From the NCBI RefSeq assembly GCF_013362815.1, contig NZ_JABFVK010000026.1:88093-152092 (forward strand): a stretch of DNA of 64,000 nt, in the 5' to 3' direction. Below, in pieces: positions 8,267 through 17,032 of the stretch (position 1 is the first letter of the stretch; each line of letters begins with the position of its first letter). This DNA is from Hamadaea sp. (GTDB lineage: Bacteria; Actinomycetota; Actinomycetes; Mycobacteriales; Micromonosporaceae). A model generated the notes under the pieces. That model was not told the DNA's origin. It did no database searches and saw only the letters and a program-made list of their open reading frames with translations. The position numbers and the translations under genes are program-made.

Positions 8267-10207
8267 TCACTTTCGCGCGAGGATGGTCAGGTCGAGCGTC
8301 ACGGAGTCCAAACTGTCCTTGGACCGGGCGGTGATGGTGATGGGATAGGTCCCGGGCTTCGCGTAATCCGCCACGGCGACGGACATCGACGCCTTGTCGC
8401 CGGCCTGGATCCGCTCGGGCCGGAACGTCGCGCTTACGCCCTCCGGCAGGCCCGTCACCGAGAACTCGATCGTCGCGGGCTCGGTGCCGGGGTAGGTGAT
8501 GATCGATACGACGCCCGAGTCCGCGGTGAAGACGACGAGGTGGTCGAGGTCGACTTCAAGCTTGGAGCAGATGAAGGTGCCGGGCACGTTGACCGACAGC
8601 CACGCGGCGTTGACCGCCTTGGCCTGCGGCGAGCATCGGCCGTACAGGTCCGACGCCGCCTTGATCGTGTACGCACGCGCGGTGTTGGCCGGGTTCGCCT
8701 GGTCGCTGTAGCCGGTGTTGGCCACGAAGTACACGTTGAGCGCTCGGAACCAGATCTGTTCGGCGGCTTGGCGGCCGATACCCGTCACGGACAGGCCGGT
8801 CTGGCACAGCGGCGAGTAGCCCCAGGGAGTTTCGCCGTTGCCTTCGGCGAGGTTGAAGAAGAAGTGGTTGGCCACTCCGGAGGAGAAGTGGACGGGGAAG
8901 GTGTCCGGAAACTTTCCCCAGTAGCAGGAGTAGGAAAGGCCGTCGCCACCAGGGTTGTACAGGTAGCGGATGGCGCCGCCCGCCGGCGGAGTGTCGTCGA
9001 TCTGCTCGCCGATCTCGTACTCGCCCGGGTCGGCCGGGTTGGCCGCGTAGAACTCCATCGCTGCACCGAAGATGTCGCTCGTCGCCTCGTTCAAAGCGCC
9101 TGACTCGCCGCCATAGATCAGCCCGGCCAGGGATTCGGTGACGCCGTGCGTCCACTCGTGACCGACGACGTCGAGCGTCGTGAACGGATGCTGATTGCCG
9201 TAGCCGTCGCCGAAGGTCATGGTTCTGGCTCCGCCCCACCAGCTGGCGTTGGAGTGCTGGTCGCCGAAATGGACTCGAGCGGCCACGCCTCGGCCGTCGC
9301 CCGAGATTCCGTACTGTGCGTGCACATTCCGGAAGTAGTCGTACGCGACTCCCATGCCGTAGTGGGCGTCGGCGGCGACCGTCTGGCGGTCGGCGAGTGT
9401 GCCGTCGCCCCAGATGTTGTCTGTGTCGGCGAAGGGGGTGCAGGAGGTCGTTCCGTTTCCCATGTCGCAGGTACGCGAGGCGTCGGCCGGCTGGTCGATC
9501 AACCGGTACCGCGGGCCGGGATAAAGGTCGGTGTAGGTGGTACGAAGCTGGACCTTGCCGGAGTAGTACGTGTTGCCGGTGCCGATCTCGGGGCTGAAGA
9601 TGATGTGCTCGATCTCGTCGAAGGATCGGATCACTTCGCCCTTCAGCGCGTCGACGAACACGTGCAGCATTGAGGGCGTCTGCTCGTCGGCGGTCGTCCC
9701 GGACACCACCGACTCGTACGCGAGCCGGCCGAATCCGTCGGAGGCGTCGATCACCAGCACCGGATCGGCCACCTTGTCCACCTTGCCCGCGAAGGCGCGT
9801 CGGGCGATCTCGACGGCGTCCTTGCCGGCGATGCTCGGCCGGATGTCCAACCGCAATGGCGCGGCGAGGCCGACCGAGCTGCCGTCGTAGCTCCCGTCCG
9901 GCCGGTTGTGCACGACGATGTCGCCGCCGTGGACAGGCAAGCCTCGATAGGTCCGCGAATACCGTACGTGCGATGAGCCGTCCGCATCCACGATTGTGCG
10001 TACCACTTGGAATTCGTCGTCCTGGGTGGCCGCCACCGTCTCGCGCTGCTTGTCCAACACGACTTCGGCGCGGGCGATGGCGGTCTTTTCGGTGACCGCC
10101 GCGGCGGCCGGAGCAGCCGCGGCGGGCATGACGGCGGTCGCCGCCAGCGCAGCGGTCAGCACGCCGACGCTCATCGACGCGATTGTTCTATGTAGATGCC
10201 GATCCAT
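8267..10207 (-). CDS. secreted thermolysin-type (M4) metalloprotease
   Basis: A 646-residue preproenzyme. A signal peptide (about residues 1-35, ending in Ala-rich APAAAA) is followed by an FTP/PepSY propeptide (HVRYSRTYRGLPVHGG). The catalytic domain has the zinc helix HEWTH at 350-354 and the downstream ligand motif GALNEATSDIFG. A His in the region VANHFFFNLAEG probably belongs to the C-terminal catalytic lobe. About 90 residues at the end form a beta-rich extra domain with the phrase PGTYPITITARSKD, resembling a sortilin/NPCBM- or Ig-like add-on. The product is expected to be an extracellular neutral protease. It stands alone between convergent and divergent neighbours. Confidence 0.93.
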   Translation of the reverse strand: MDRHLHRTIASMSVGVLTAALAATAVMPAAAAPAAAAVTEKTAIARAEVVLDKQRETVAATQDDEFQVVRTIVDADGSSHVRYSRTYRGLPVHGGDIVVHNRPDGSYDGSSVGLAAPLRLDIRPSIAGKDAVEIARRAFAGKVDKVADPVLVIDASDGFGRLAYESVVSGTTADEQTPSMLHVFVDALKGEVIRSFDEIEHIIFSPEIGTGNTYYSGKVQLRTTYTDLYPGPRYRLIDQPADASRTCDMGNGTTSCTPFADTDNIWGDGTLADRQTVAADAHYGMGVAYDYFRNVHAQYGISGDGRGVAARVHFGDQHSNASWWGGARTMTFGDGYGNQHPFTTLDVVGHEWTHGVTESLAGLIYGGESGALNEATSDIFGAAMEFYAANPADPGEYEIGEQIDDTPPAGGAIRYLYNPGGDGLSYSCYWGKFPDTFPVHFSSGVANHFFFNLAEGNGETPWGYSPLCQTGLSVTGIGRQAAEQIWFRALNVYFVANTGYSDQANPANTARAYTIKAASDLYGRCSPQAKAVNAAWLSVNVPGTFICSKLEVDLDHLVVFTADSGVVSIITYPGTEPATIEFSVTGLPEGVSATFRPERIQAGDKASMSVAVADYAKPGTYPITITARSKDSLDSVTLDLTILARK

Positions 10208-10282
10208 GGAGTGAGTGTCTGGCAGCCGCTGGGGCGCGGCCCATTCTCATTTCCGACCATGGCGCGGCTGACGCATTTGTGA

Positions 10283-11080
10283 TTGCCACGGCTCGACCCG
10301 CGCTTCTACGGTCGGCTCGTGAAGGCCGCCGATCGGGATCTGCGCGCGATGCGCCGCCTCATCGTCGAGGGCGCGCAGCATGGCTGCGAGCCGGAGTTGC
10401 TGCTGCCTTCGGCGATGCTCGAGGGACTGCGGTCGCTGCTCGGCTGCGACGCGGTGTCGGTCGGTGTCATCGACAGCACCCAGCGCTCCGCCCGTCCATG
10501 GCAGGATCTGCCCGTCGAGACGGGTGACGGCGATCCGGACCTGCTCGCCGTGTTCTTCCAGCACTATTGGGACTGCGTACCGTGCGCGTATCCCGATCGC
10601 AGTGGCGACTTGGACAGCGTCGTCAAGATCTCGGACTTCTACTCGGCTCGGCAGTACCGCGACACCGGGATGTGGTCGGAGTACTTCGCACCGGCCGGGA
10701 TCGCCCATCACATGACCGTGTGCCTGGCCGGGGCGCCGGGGCGTACGCTGCGGCTGGCGGCCTTCCGCGACACCGGCCGCGACTTCACCGATCGTGATCG
10801 AACGATTCTCTGGCTGCTCCGGCCGCATCTGTACCAGATGTATCGGCAACGGCAGGCGGCCCGATCCGGCGCGGCCACCCTCACCCAGCGCCAGCGGGAA
10901 CTTCTGCGCCTCGTCGCCGCCGGGCATACCGACCGCCAGATCGCACGGCGACTCGGCATCGCGGAGTCGACGGTACGCAAGCATCTTCAGAACGTCTTCG
11001 AACGCCTGCAGGTCGCCAACCGGGCGGCCGCCGCGGCAGCGGTGCGGGAGGTCTCGGCGTACGAACTGCCGAGGGAATGA
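10283..11080 (+). CDS. LuxR-family transcriptional regulator
   Basis: A 265-residue protein with a C-terminal GerE/LuxR helix-turn-helix: LTQRQRELLRLVAAGHTDRQ, IARRLGIAESTVRKHLQNVF. The first 190 residues form a GAF-like sensor region (LGCDAVSVGVIDS, later RTLRLAAFRDTGRDFTDRD). No phospho-acceptor domain is present. The frame opens at TTG 10283. GTG at 10319 (KAADRDLRAMRR) is an alternative start and neither has a convincing Shine-Dalgarno. It is divergent from the metalloprotease, which it may regulate, but this is only positional. Confidence 0.85.
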   Translation: MPRLDPRFYGRLVKAADRDLRAMRRLIVEGAQHGCEPELLLPSAMLEGLRSLLGCDAVSVGVIDSTQRSARPWQDLPVETGDGDPDLLAVFFQHYWDCVPCAYPDRSGDLDSVVKISDFYSARQYRDTGMWSEYFAPAGIAHHMTVCLAGAPGRTLRLAAFRDTGRDFTDRDRTILWLLRPHLYQMYRQRQAARSGAATLTQRQRELLRLVAAGHTDRQIARRLGIAESTVRKHLQNVFERLQVANRAAAAAAVREVSAYELPRE

Positions 11081-11100
11081 CCGCCCGGCCTGGCCGCGCC

Positions 11101-12045
11101 TCAGGCGAGTTGGAGGAGCGTCTCCAGCAGGAAGTAATCGCCCCAGATCAGCTCGTGGCGGATTATGCCGTCCGCGTTCTTCAGCGTCGTGCAGCCGTCA
11201 ACGAGTACGCCGTCGGCATTGCGATGGGAGGTCATCAGGGCTTCTACCGTCGCCCGGGCAGCATCTCGGTACGACCCGCCGAGCCGGGCCAGGGCGGCGG
11301 CCGCGATGGCGGTGGCGGAGGTGTCCCGAACGGCGGTGGACGAGAAGTCCCAGTATGCGACACGGTCCGCGGGGACGTTGGCAAGCCACCAGTCAGCGGC
11401 GACGGCGGCCAGATCGGTCAGGCCGGCCTGGACGAGACCGAGCATGCCCCAGGCGTGGCCACGCGACCAGATGCTGTTCGGTGAAGCCCCGTTCACGGAG
11501 AACGCGCCGTCCCGATCGGCACATTGCAGCAACCCTCCGTCTGGGCGTACGCAGAGGCTGTAGGTGTTGCGGGCGTGCGCTTCGGCGAGATCTGCGTACC
11601 CGGCGAAGCGGAGTAGTTCGACCGTGCCCGGCATCGCATCGACGCAGGCGCCCGGGCGGGGCCAGGCGTACTGCGTCACATCGTCCGGGCCGGGTGGCAC
11701 CACACCCAGTCCGGCATCGAAGTCCGCAGCGACCAGCGCGCCCGCTGCGCGGGCGGTGTCTGGGTGACGGGCCAAGGCCGCGCCGTACCAGAACAGGAAT
11801 CCGCGCATGACGGTTGGCGATGTGATGCGCGGCGCGAGGCGGGCGGCGTACTCGTCGGCCGCTGCGCTCAAGCGACGGCTGCCGGAAACCCGCGCTGCGA
11901 GTTCGAGCAGACCCACCCAGAAGCCGCCGCACCACGCGCCGTCGTCCGACCAGGTCCATTCGCCCGTTTCCGGGTCGGCTGTCATCGGGAAACGACCTGC
12001 GGACTCGTCCAGAGTGCGCTCGACACGACGGATCACCTCGTCCAT
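11101..12045 (-). CDS. GH88/GH105-like unsaturated glucuronyl hydrolase family protein
   Basis: A 314-residue protein with the alternating alpha-helical pattern of (alpha/alpha)6 barrels. WTWSDDGAWCGGFWVGLL near the start, NSIWSRGHAWGMLGLVQAG in the middle and DTSATAIAAAALARL after it match conserved blocks of GH88 hydrolases (RGQAWxLYG and DSSAxAIAA). Such enzymes remove unsaturated uronic acid from oligosaccharides produced by polysaccharide lyases. There is no signal peptide, so it should act in the cytoplasm. No lyase or transporter gene is nearby. It converges with the LuxR gene with 20 bases between stops. Confidence 0.8.
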   Translation of the reverse strand: MDEVIRRVERTLDESAGRFPMTADPETGEWTWSDDGAWCGGFWVGLLELAARVSGSRRLSAAADEYAARLAPRITSPTVMRGFLFWYGAALARHPDTARAAGALVAADFDAGLGVVPPGPDDVTQYAWPRPGACVDAMPGTVELLRFAGYADLAEAHARNTYSLCVRPDGGLLQCADRDGAFSVNGASPNSIWSRGHAWGMLGLVQAGLTDLAAVAADWWLANVPADRVAYWDFSSTAVRDTSATAIAAAALARLGGSYRDAARATVEALMTSHRNADGVLVDGCTTLKNADGIIRHELIWGDYFLLETLLQLA

Positions 12046-12111
12046 TCCGAGCGCATGCCCACGGATGGTCGCTGCCGAACATGATGGTCAAGCGGCCCGG
12101 GCCGTCGTTGC

Positions 12112-12242
12112 CGAATTATCCGAGTTCCATGATCATGGTCAATTCTCGGCTGTGATAGCGACGCAGAACTAACCCTGATCATGGGCGGTCATGATCAGCG
12201 GAAGATTCGCGGTGCCATGACCCCGCAAAAACTCCGCTGATC
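12112..12242 (+). repeat. dispersed palindromic repeat, full-length copy A (131 bp)
   Basis: This copy aligns without gaps to 58457-58587 at about 80% identity by eye. It begins CGAATT, contains the palindrome CCATGATCATGG, and ends with the hairpin arms GATCAGCGGA and TCCGCTGATC enclosing GGTGCCATGACCCC. It fills the 12046-12304 gap between two unrelated minus-strand genes. Short copies lie at 40323-40394 and, inverted, at 53292-53352. Confidence 0.75.
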
Positions 12243-12304
12243 TCCGCCACCAACGTCGGAAGCCGACGATCAACGCACCGAGAGAACGGGGCTGCGGCCG
12301 GTCG

Positions 12305-12721
12305 TTACTTCTGCGCCGCGGCCGAGGCGGCGGCCATGATCTGGATGAGGTAGGTCAGGTCGTCGTCGAAGGTGAACTCGCGCAGGATCGTGGTCGGCTT
12401 CCCGTCCGCCATTCGCCAGGTGAAGGCGTAGAGGGTCGGCTTGCCGTTCTTCTCCCGGCGCATGATCACCGTGCCGAAGTCGCCGAAGAGGGTGGTCGCC
12501 GGGAAGGTCGCGTCGTCTGCGGGCTCCATCGCCTGGCCCTGGGCCTTCATGGCGACGAACCGACTCATGAACTGTTCCTTGGTCAGCCGCACGACTTGGC
12601 CGGCCTGGTCGACGCGGAGGTTCTCGAACTCGTCGTCGTACCGGGCGTCGAGTCGGTCGAGGTCCATCGTCACGCCGGCGTCGAGGTAGTCACGCATCGC
12701 GTCGATGAGGGGCTGGTACAT
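12305..12721 (-). CDS. SnoaL-like (NTF2-fold) protein
   Basis: A 138-residue protein with no signal peptide. The layout of an N-terminal helix (LIDAMRDYLDAGVTMDLDRL), a short DARYDDEFENLRVD segment and then four strands matches the NTF2/SnoaL-like fold (DUF4440 type). Such proteins are small-molecule-binding or isomerase-like, and the substrate cannot be inferred. It is divergently transcribed from the TetR gene at 12802. The 75-base shared region has two operator copies, so it is probably that regulator's target. Confidence 0.7.
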   Translation of the reverse strand: MYQPLIDAMRDYLDAGVTMDLDRLDARYDDEFENLRVDQAGQVVRLTKEQFMSRFVAMKAQGQAMEPADDATFPATTLFGDFGTVIMRREKNGKPTLYAFTWRMADGKPTTILREFTFDDDLTYLIQIMAAASAAAQK

Positions 12722-12736
12722 GGCGGTTCTCCGTCT

Positions 12737-12790
12737 CTATAACAGCGTTACAGGCTGACGTGGTTGAGGCTATCTGTAACGGCGTTATAG
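12737..12790. promoter_or_regulatory. two copies of a TetR operator in a divergent promoter
   Basis: CTATAACAGCGTTACAG (12737-12753) and CTGTAACGGCGTTATAG (12774-12790) are two copies of TAACNGCGTTA, each internally palindromic and together forming a larger inverted repeat. The gap between them is 20 bases. They lie between the starts of the SnoaL-like gene (12721) and the TetR gene (12796 or 12802), the standard arrangement for autoregulation plus control of the divergent gene. Confidence 0.7.
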
Positions 12791-12801
12791 AGTCAATGAC
12801 T

Positions 12802-13413
12802 ATGGCGCTCGACACGACATCGATCACCGACGCCGCCCTCGACCTCCTTCGCGAGGAGGGCGTCGACGGGGTGACCTTCCGCAAGCTCACCGCCCGGCTG
12901 GGGGTCAAAGCCCCCGCCATCTACTGGCGTTTCGCGAGCAAACAGGAGCTGCTGGAGGCGATGGGCGAAGCCATCCTCTCCGGCCCGCTGGGCGATCTGG
13001 CCCCGCACGAGGGTCCCGAGCCGTGGCGCGAATGGTTCGCCTCCCGGCTGCAGCGGCTGCGTACGGCGATGCTCGCGTATCCCGACGGCGCCCGGGTGGT
13101 CACCGGCGCTCGGCCGCTGCGTACGCCGACTCTCGGCTATCTCTCCGAATACGCCTTGCGGGCCGCCGAATCCGCCGGCGAGGACCCCGCCCAAGCGGCG
13201 ACCGCCATCTACACCGCGCTGCACTTCACGTTCGGCCGGGTCATCGAGGAGCAGGACTCGACCGGCGCAGCCACCATGGACGAGGCCACGCAGGCCGACT
13301 TCGCCGCCCGGTTCCCCACCGTCGCGCGCCTCATCGCACGCTTGGGCGACGTCCCCGATCCGGCTCAGGCCACATTCGACGCCGGGCTAACGTTGATCCT
13401 GCGTCTCCCGTGA
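12802..13413 (+). CDS. TetR-family regulator with TetR_C-type ligand domain
   Basis: A 203-residue regulator. The helix-turn-helix region reads ITDAALDLLREEGVDGVTFR, KLTARLGVKAPAIYWRFASK, the typical start of the TetR(B)-like subgroup. The C-terminal domain has the FTFGRVIEEQ and DAGLTLIL phrases found in TetR_C_1 members. ATGs at 12796 and 12802 are both possible. Operator copies at 12737-12753 and 12774-12790 lie directly upstream, and the second ends within 12 bases of the start, consistent with autorepression. Confidence 0.88.
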   Translation: MALDTTSITDAALDLLREEGVDGVTFRKLTARLGVKAPAIYWRFASKQELLEAMGEAILSGPLGDLAPHEGPEPWREWFASRLQRLRTAMLAYPDGARVVTGARPLRTPTLGYLSEYALRAAESAGEDPAQAATAIYTALHFTFGRVIEEQDSTGAATMDEATQADFAARFPTVARLIARLGDVPDPAQATFDAGLTLILRLP

Positions 13414-13422
13414 CCTGATTTC

Positions 13423-14676
13423 TCAGAGGATCGGGACGATGTGCGCCTCGATGGTGGTGGCGACGATGTCGACCAGGGGCGTCGTGTCCGGGCCAAGCTG
13501 CGAGTTCATCAGCAGGGCGAAGGGCAGACCGCCGGGAAGCAGGCCCGCGACGGCTTGCTCGAGCTGCTTGTTGCCACTCTCCCACCGGCCCGCTTTGAGG
13601 AAGTAACGGCCGGCCCTGGTCGGCTTGCCGCGATCGACTCCCCACCTCGACTCGAACATGGCTCGCGCGTCGGCGCGAGGCACAATCTGACCATACGTGT
13701 ACGCGTGAAGCAGCCGGACGAGTTCGTTTGCCGTCACGTGCCAACCCGTCGTGGCCGAAGTGGCCGAGAGGTCGCCCGAGTCCCATCCCGTGGTCGGCAT
13801 CGGCCACCGGTAGGCCAGGGCGTTGCCGGGGACACTCATGGTGGCCGCGCCGGAAATCTGCACCGGGCCGAACACGTGCTGCTGGACGTAATCGTGATAA
13901 CCCTGAATCGTCAGGGCGTCCCACAGCTGGTCGTGGTCGTCTTCTCGCCCACTGGGCGCGGTCAGCGAGACCTTGACGGCTCCCGTGACCACCGGGATCA
14001 GGATGCGGAACAGGCCGAAGTTGACGTTCTGATAGGCGGCGTTGCCCAGCGGTACGCCGAGCAGCGCTCCCCTCGCGATCTGCCCCTTGAGGTCGCCGTA
14101 GAGGGCGAAGTCGGTGACGGGGTTGTAGAAGCCCGAACGATGGGTGAGCAACATGTCGAACGTGATGTCGTCCACGCTCGGACCGCGTCGCCAGTACAAC
14201 GGAAGGAACGGGTAGATCGCGGTCCCCGGCGGAACACCGGCGTCGGCCAGCGCCTTGCGGGCGGCGATCGCGGTGATCAGCTTACTGACGCTGGCCACGT
14301 TCATGCGTACGTCGGAGGACCAGTAGACGTCGCCCTCAGCGAGGTTGCGGGCTTTGCCGCTCTGCATCGTCAAGCCCGTCCCGTCGGGCTCCGACAACCG
14401 CAGGGCGTACCCGTTGCACTGCCCGTTGAGCTGGGTGGCCAAGTCGGTGCCGAATCCGCCGACGTCGAGCCGGTGGAGCGTACGCGACGGCGTCTGCGGC
14501 TCGTCGGAGATCTCCACTCTGAAGGGTCGCTCGCCGAGGACGTCCTCGAAAACCCTCCGCTCGCCGTGCGGCCGGCCCAGTCGGGCGGCAAGGCGGTCGA
14601 AGTCGACCGAGTCCTTGAGCGCCTCGCCGAGTTCGCCGCTGAGGCTCTCCCGCAGTTCGAATCCGTTGCCCGGCAT
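13423..14676 (-). CDS. serine hydrolase (beta-lactamase-related family)
   Basis: A 417-residue protein with the SxxK catalytic motif in MNVASVSKLITAIAARKAL (about residues 126-145), followed by DDITFDMLLTHRSGFYNP, a block typical of class C beta-lactamase/esterase-type hydrolases. The second motif (YxN) could be YQNVNFG. No signal peptide is seen, so it may be cytoplasmic; true beta-lactamase function is not implied. The first 90 residues are unlike the family and may be a separate small domain. The gene ends 16 bases upstream of the DUF4185 gene's stop in the same direction and may be co-transcribed with it. Confidence 0.75.
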   Translation of the reverse strand: MPGNGFELRESLSGELGEALKDSVDFDRLAARLGRPHGERRVFEDVLGERPFRVEISDEPQTPSRTLHRLDVGGFGTDLATQLNGQCNGYALRLSEPDGTGLTMQSGKARNLAEGDVYWSSDVRMNVASVSKLITAIAARKALADAGVPPGTAIYPFLPLYWRRGPSVDDITFDMLLTHRSGFYNPVTDFALYGDLKGQIARGALLGVPLGNAAYQNVNFGLFRILIPVVTGAVKVSLTAPSGREDDHDQLWDALTIQGYHDYVQQHVFGPVQISGAATMSVPGNALAYRWPMPTTGWDSGDLSATSATTGWHVTANELVRLLHAYTYGQIVPRADARAMFESRWGVDRGKPTRAGRYFLKAGRWESGNKQLEQAVAGLLPGGLPFALLMNSQLGPDTTPLVDIVATTIEAHIVPIL

Positions 14677-14692
14677 GGCGAATCACTTCCCT

Positions 14693-15823
14693 TCACAGCG
14701 TCCCGGCGTACTGCGACACGTGGTAGGTGCGCGACGTGCCAGGCGGGTCCTGAAGCCAGGTGCTCACGGTCAGGTGCAGGTCACCGACCGCGCTAGTGGA
14801 GTAGGGATGGATGAACCCGCCGTAGAGGGCCGGCAGTTCCACGTCCGTCAGCTGCACCTTGGGGTAGCTCCAAGGGCCCTCAGGCCGTTCGGCCCGGCGG
14901 GAGACGATTCCGCGGGGAAGCGAATACGTCATCGCCCAGACGCCGTCTCGGAGCAGGCGAACGGATGGCTCCCCGAAAGGCGCCTCTTGAAGAACAGAGG
15001 TGCACGGTTGGCCCCACCGCCACCCCGTCTCCTTGCGCCACCCGAACGGCTCGTACGCCTCCGGTTCGAGAATGCGTTGCCACGGAACGCGCCGCAGCAT
15101 CATCGGCCCCTGTTGCCGGCCGGCGCGAACCGAGAACACGTATACGAATCTGCGGTCTCGTTGCATCGTCCACATTTGATAGGGATCGACATTGGCCGCA
15201 TCATTGGGCCAGGTCGCGGCCGGGACGTCGTGGAAGTCGTTGCCGTTGTCGGAGTACGCCAACCCCGCCCGGCCGGTCAGCCACGGCTGGTTCGGCGGCC
15301 AGTCGTAGACCGCCATGTAGGACAGCACCTGCCGTCCCGTCTCCGGAAAGGAGACTCCGTCGTTCGGAATCCTGGTGATCTCGGCATCGCGGTTGGCAAA
15401 CGGCTTGCGAAAATGCATGTAGTCCATCAGCTGCGGCGCCCGGCCGTCACCCTGTACGCGAGCGGCCGAGTCGAACACGATCCCGCCCGGAGCAGCGGGA
15501 TGAACGTTCGACCGCAACATCACCGGCGAACGCCAGTCGTCTCCGTCCTCCGGCCAGGCCGACGCGAACGTGTCGCCGAACAGGAAGCCCACCGACCCGT
15601 TCTCCAGCAGATACGGGATGCCGAGATCGGTGCCGGCCACCCGCCACCGGCGCGTCGTGTCCAGGTTCGCGCCGGTCAGCTGCTTCACGCATACCGCGGG
15701 TTGCTGTGTCAGCTCCCGCCAAGCATCCCGGACCGGGGGCTCCGGGCGAAGCCGGTCCGCGCCGCCCGTGACGATTTCCCGCCAGGGCCGGTCGGGCTCC
15801 CAGCCTCCCTCGCCGCCAGCCAT
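14693..15823 (-). CDS. DUF4185 domain protein
   Basis: A 376-residue protein starting MAGGEGGWEPDRPW. Repeated beta-propeller-like phrases (NGSVGFLFGDTFAS, GDLHLTVSTWLQDPPG, VYVFSVRAGRQQGPMMLRR) match the DUF4185 family of five-bladed-propeller-like proteins associated with cell-envelope polysaccharides. No signal peptide is visible. The open frame extends further upstream, but codon use there is that of the opposite-strand polymerase gene, so the ATG at 15823 is preferred. Function is unknown. It is probably in one transcription unit with the serine hydrolase downstream. Confidence 0.7.
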   Translation of the reverse strand: MAGGEGGWEPDRPWREIVTGGADRLRPEPPVRDAWRELTQQPAVCVKQLTGANLDTTRRWRVAGTDLGIPYLLENGSVGFLFGDTFASAWPEDGDDWRSPVMLRSNVHPAAPGGIVFDSAARVQGDGRAPQLMDYMHFRKPFANRDAEITRIPNDGVSFPETGRQVLSYMAVYDWPPNQPWLTGRAGLAYSDNGNDFHDVPAATWPNDAANVDPYQMWTMQRDRRFVYVFSVRAGRQQGPMMLRRVPWQRILEPEAYEPFGWRKETGWRWGQPCTSVLQEAPFGEPSVRLLRDGVWAMTYSLPRGIVSRRAERPEGPWSYPKVQLTDVELPALYGGFIHPYSTSAVGDLHLTVSTWLQDPPGTSRTYHVSQYAGTL

Positions 15824-15965
15824 GAGCACCAGCCCTTTCGTCGCGGCCCCGAAGGGCGGCCACCACACCAGGCTATGCCGGGAACAGGGTGGGAGCCGCC
15901 GAAATCGCCCTTCCGAGTGGCGGGCAGCCGCTCGAAGTCGTCCCGATTCGGGCGACAATGGGGGT

Positions 15966-17009
15966 ATGCCCGACTGGATCCTGCACCTGGATCTGGACCA
16001 GTTCATCGCGGCGGTCGAAATTCTGCGTCGGCCCGAACTGCGAGGGCGTCCGCTGGTCGTCGGCGGGGACGGGGATCCGACCAAGCGGGGTGTGGTCAGC
16101 ACGGCCTCCTACGAGGCTCGGGCTTTCGGCGTACACTCTGGGCAACCTCTGCGGACCGCGGCCCGGCGGTGCCCCGATGCTGTTTTTCTGCCGGTGGACC
16201 GGGCGGCGTATGAGGAGGCCTCGGCCCAGGTGTTCGCGACCTTGCGCGACTCGGGCGCGGTGATCGAGCCGCTGGGCTGGGACGAGGCGTTCCTGGCCCA
16301 CCCGGCGCTGCGGCGGGTGCGCGATCCTGAGGTGTTCGCGCAGGAGATTCAGCGTCGAGTACGCCTTTCGACGCGGCTGGACTCCAGCGTCGGCATCGGG
16401 CACACGAAGCTGCAGGCGAAGACGGCGACCGGCTTCGGCAAACCGCGCGGCGTCTTCCGGCTGACCGCGGAGAACTGGTTCGCCGTCTTGGGTGATCTGG
16501 GCACCGATGCGTTGTGGGGCATCGGCCCGAAGACTTCCCGGAAACTCGCCGAGCTCGGTGTCCACAGTGTACGTCAGCTCGCCACGGCGAGCGATGTCGA
16601 ACTGGCTCAGGTGTTCGGGCCGACGACCGGGCCTTGGCTGGTCCGGCTGGCGAACGGCGGCGACGAGTCGCCGGTAACCGGAGCGCCGTGGGTTCCGCGG
16701 TCGGCCGGGCAGGAACACACCTTCCAGGTGGATGTGGCGGATTGGGCCGAGGTACGCGACGAGGTCGCCCGCATGGCCGCCGACGTCGCCCGGGCCGCGC
16801 TGGCCGACGGGCGTGGGATCGCCCGGGTCGTGGTGAAGGTGCGCTTCGCGCCGTTCTTCACGGAGACGCACGGGCGGGTGCTTTCCGGAGACGCCGATGA
16901 CGAGACTGCCGTGGTGGCGGCCGCGATGGTCGCGCTCGACCGGTTCGAGCGGCGTAAACCGGTCCGATTGATCGGCGTACGCGCCGAGTTCCGGTCCGAC
17001 GACGCCTGA
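15966..17009 (+). CDS. dinB: Y-family DNA polymerase, DinB2-like
   Basis: A 347-residue polymerase. The catalytic block HLDLDQFIAAVE (residues 7-18) is followed by YEARAFGVHSG, PLGWDEAFLA with the second acidic pair, and VGIGHTKLQAKTATGFGKP. The fingers and little-finger regions are of normal order, ending in a beta-rich little finger (PWVPRSAGQEHTFQ). Two departures stand out. The steric-gate position, Phe or Tyr in most DinB proteins, is Ile14. The usual SxDE motif is GWDE. Both features are shared with mycobacterial DinB2, in which Leu at the gate allows ribonucleotide use. No C-terminal beta-clamp peptide is obvious. Co-directional with the AraC gene 23 bases downstream. Confidence 0.9.
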   Translation: MPDWILHLDLDQFIAAVEILRRPELRGRPLVVGGDGDPTKRGVVSTASYEARAFGVHSGQPLRTAARRCPDAVFLPVDRAAYEEASAQVFATLRDSGAVIEPLGWDEAFLAHPALRRVRDPEVFAQEIQRRVRLSTRLDSSVGIGHTKLQAKTATGFGKPRGVFRLTAENWFAVLGDLGTDALWGIGPKTSRKLAELGVHSVRQLATASDVELAQVFGPTTGPWLVRLANGGDESPVTGAPWVPRSAGQEHTFQVDVADWAEVRDEVARMAADVARAALADGRGIARVVVKVRFAPFFTETHGRVLSGDADDETAVVAAAMVALDRFERRKPVRLIGVRAEFRSDDA

Positions 17010-17032
17010 CCCGGGTGGTACGCCGTGGCAGG

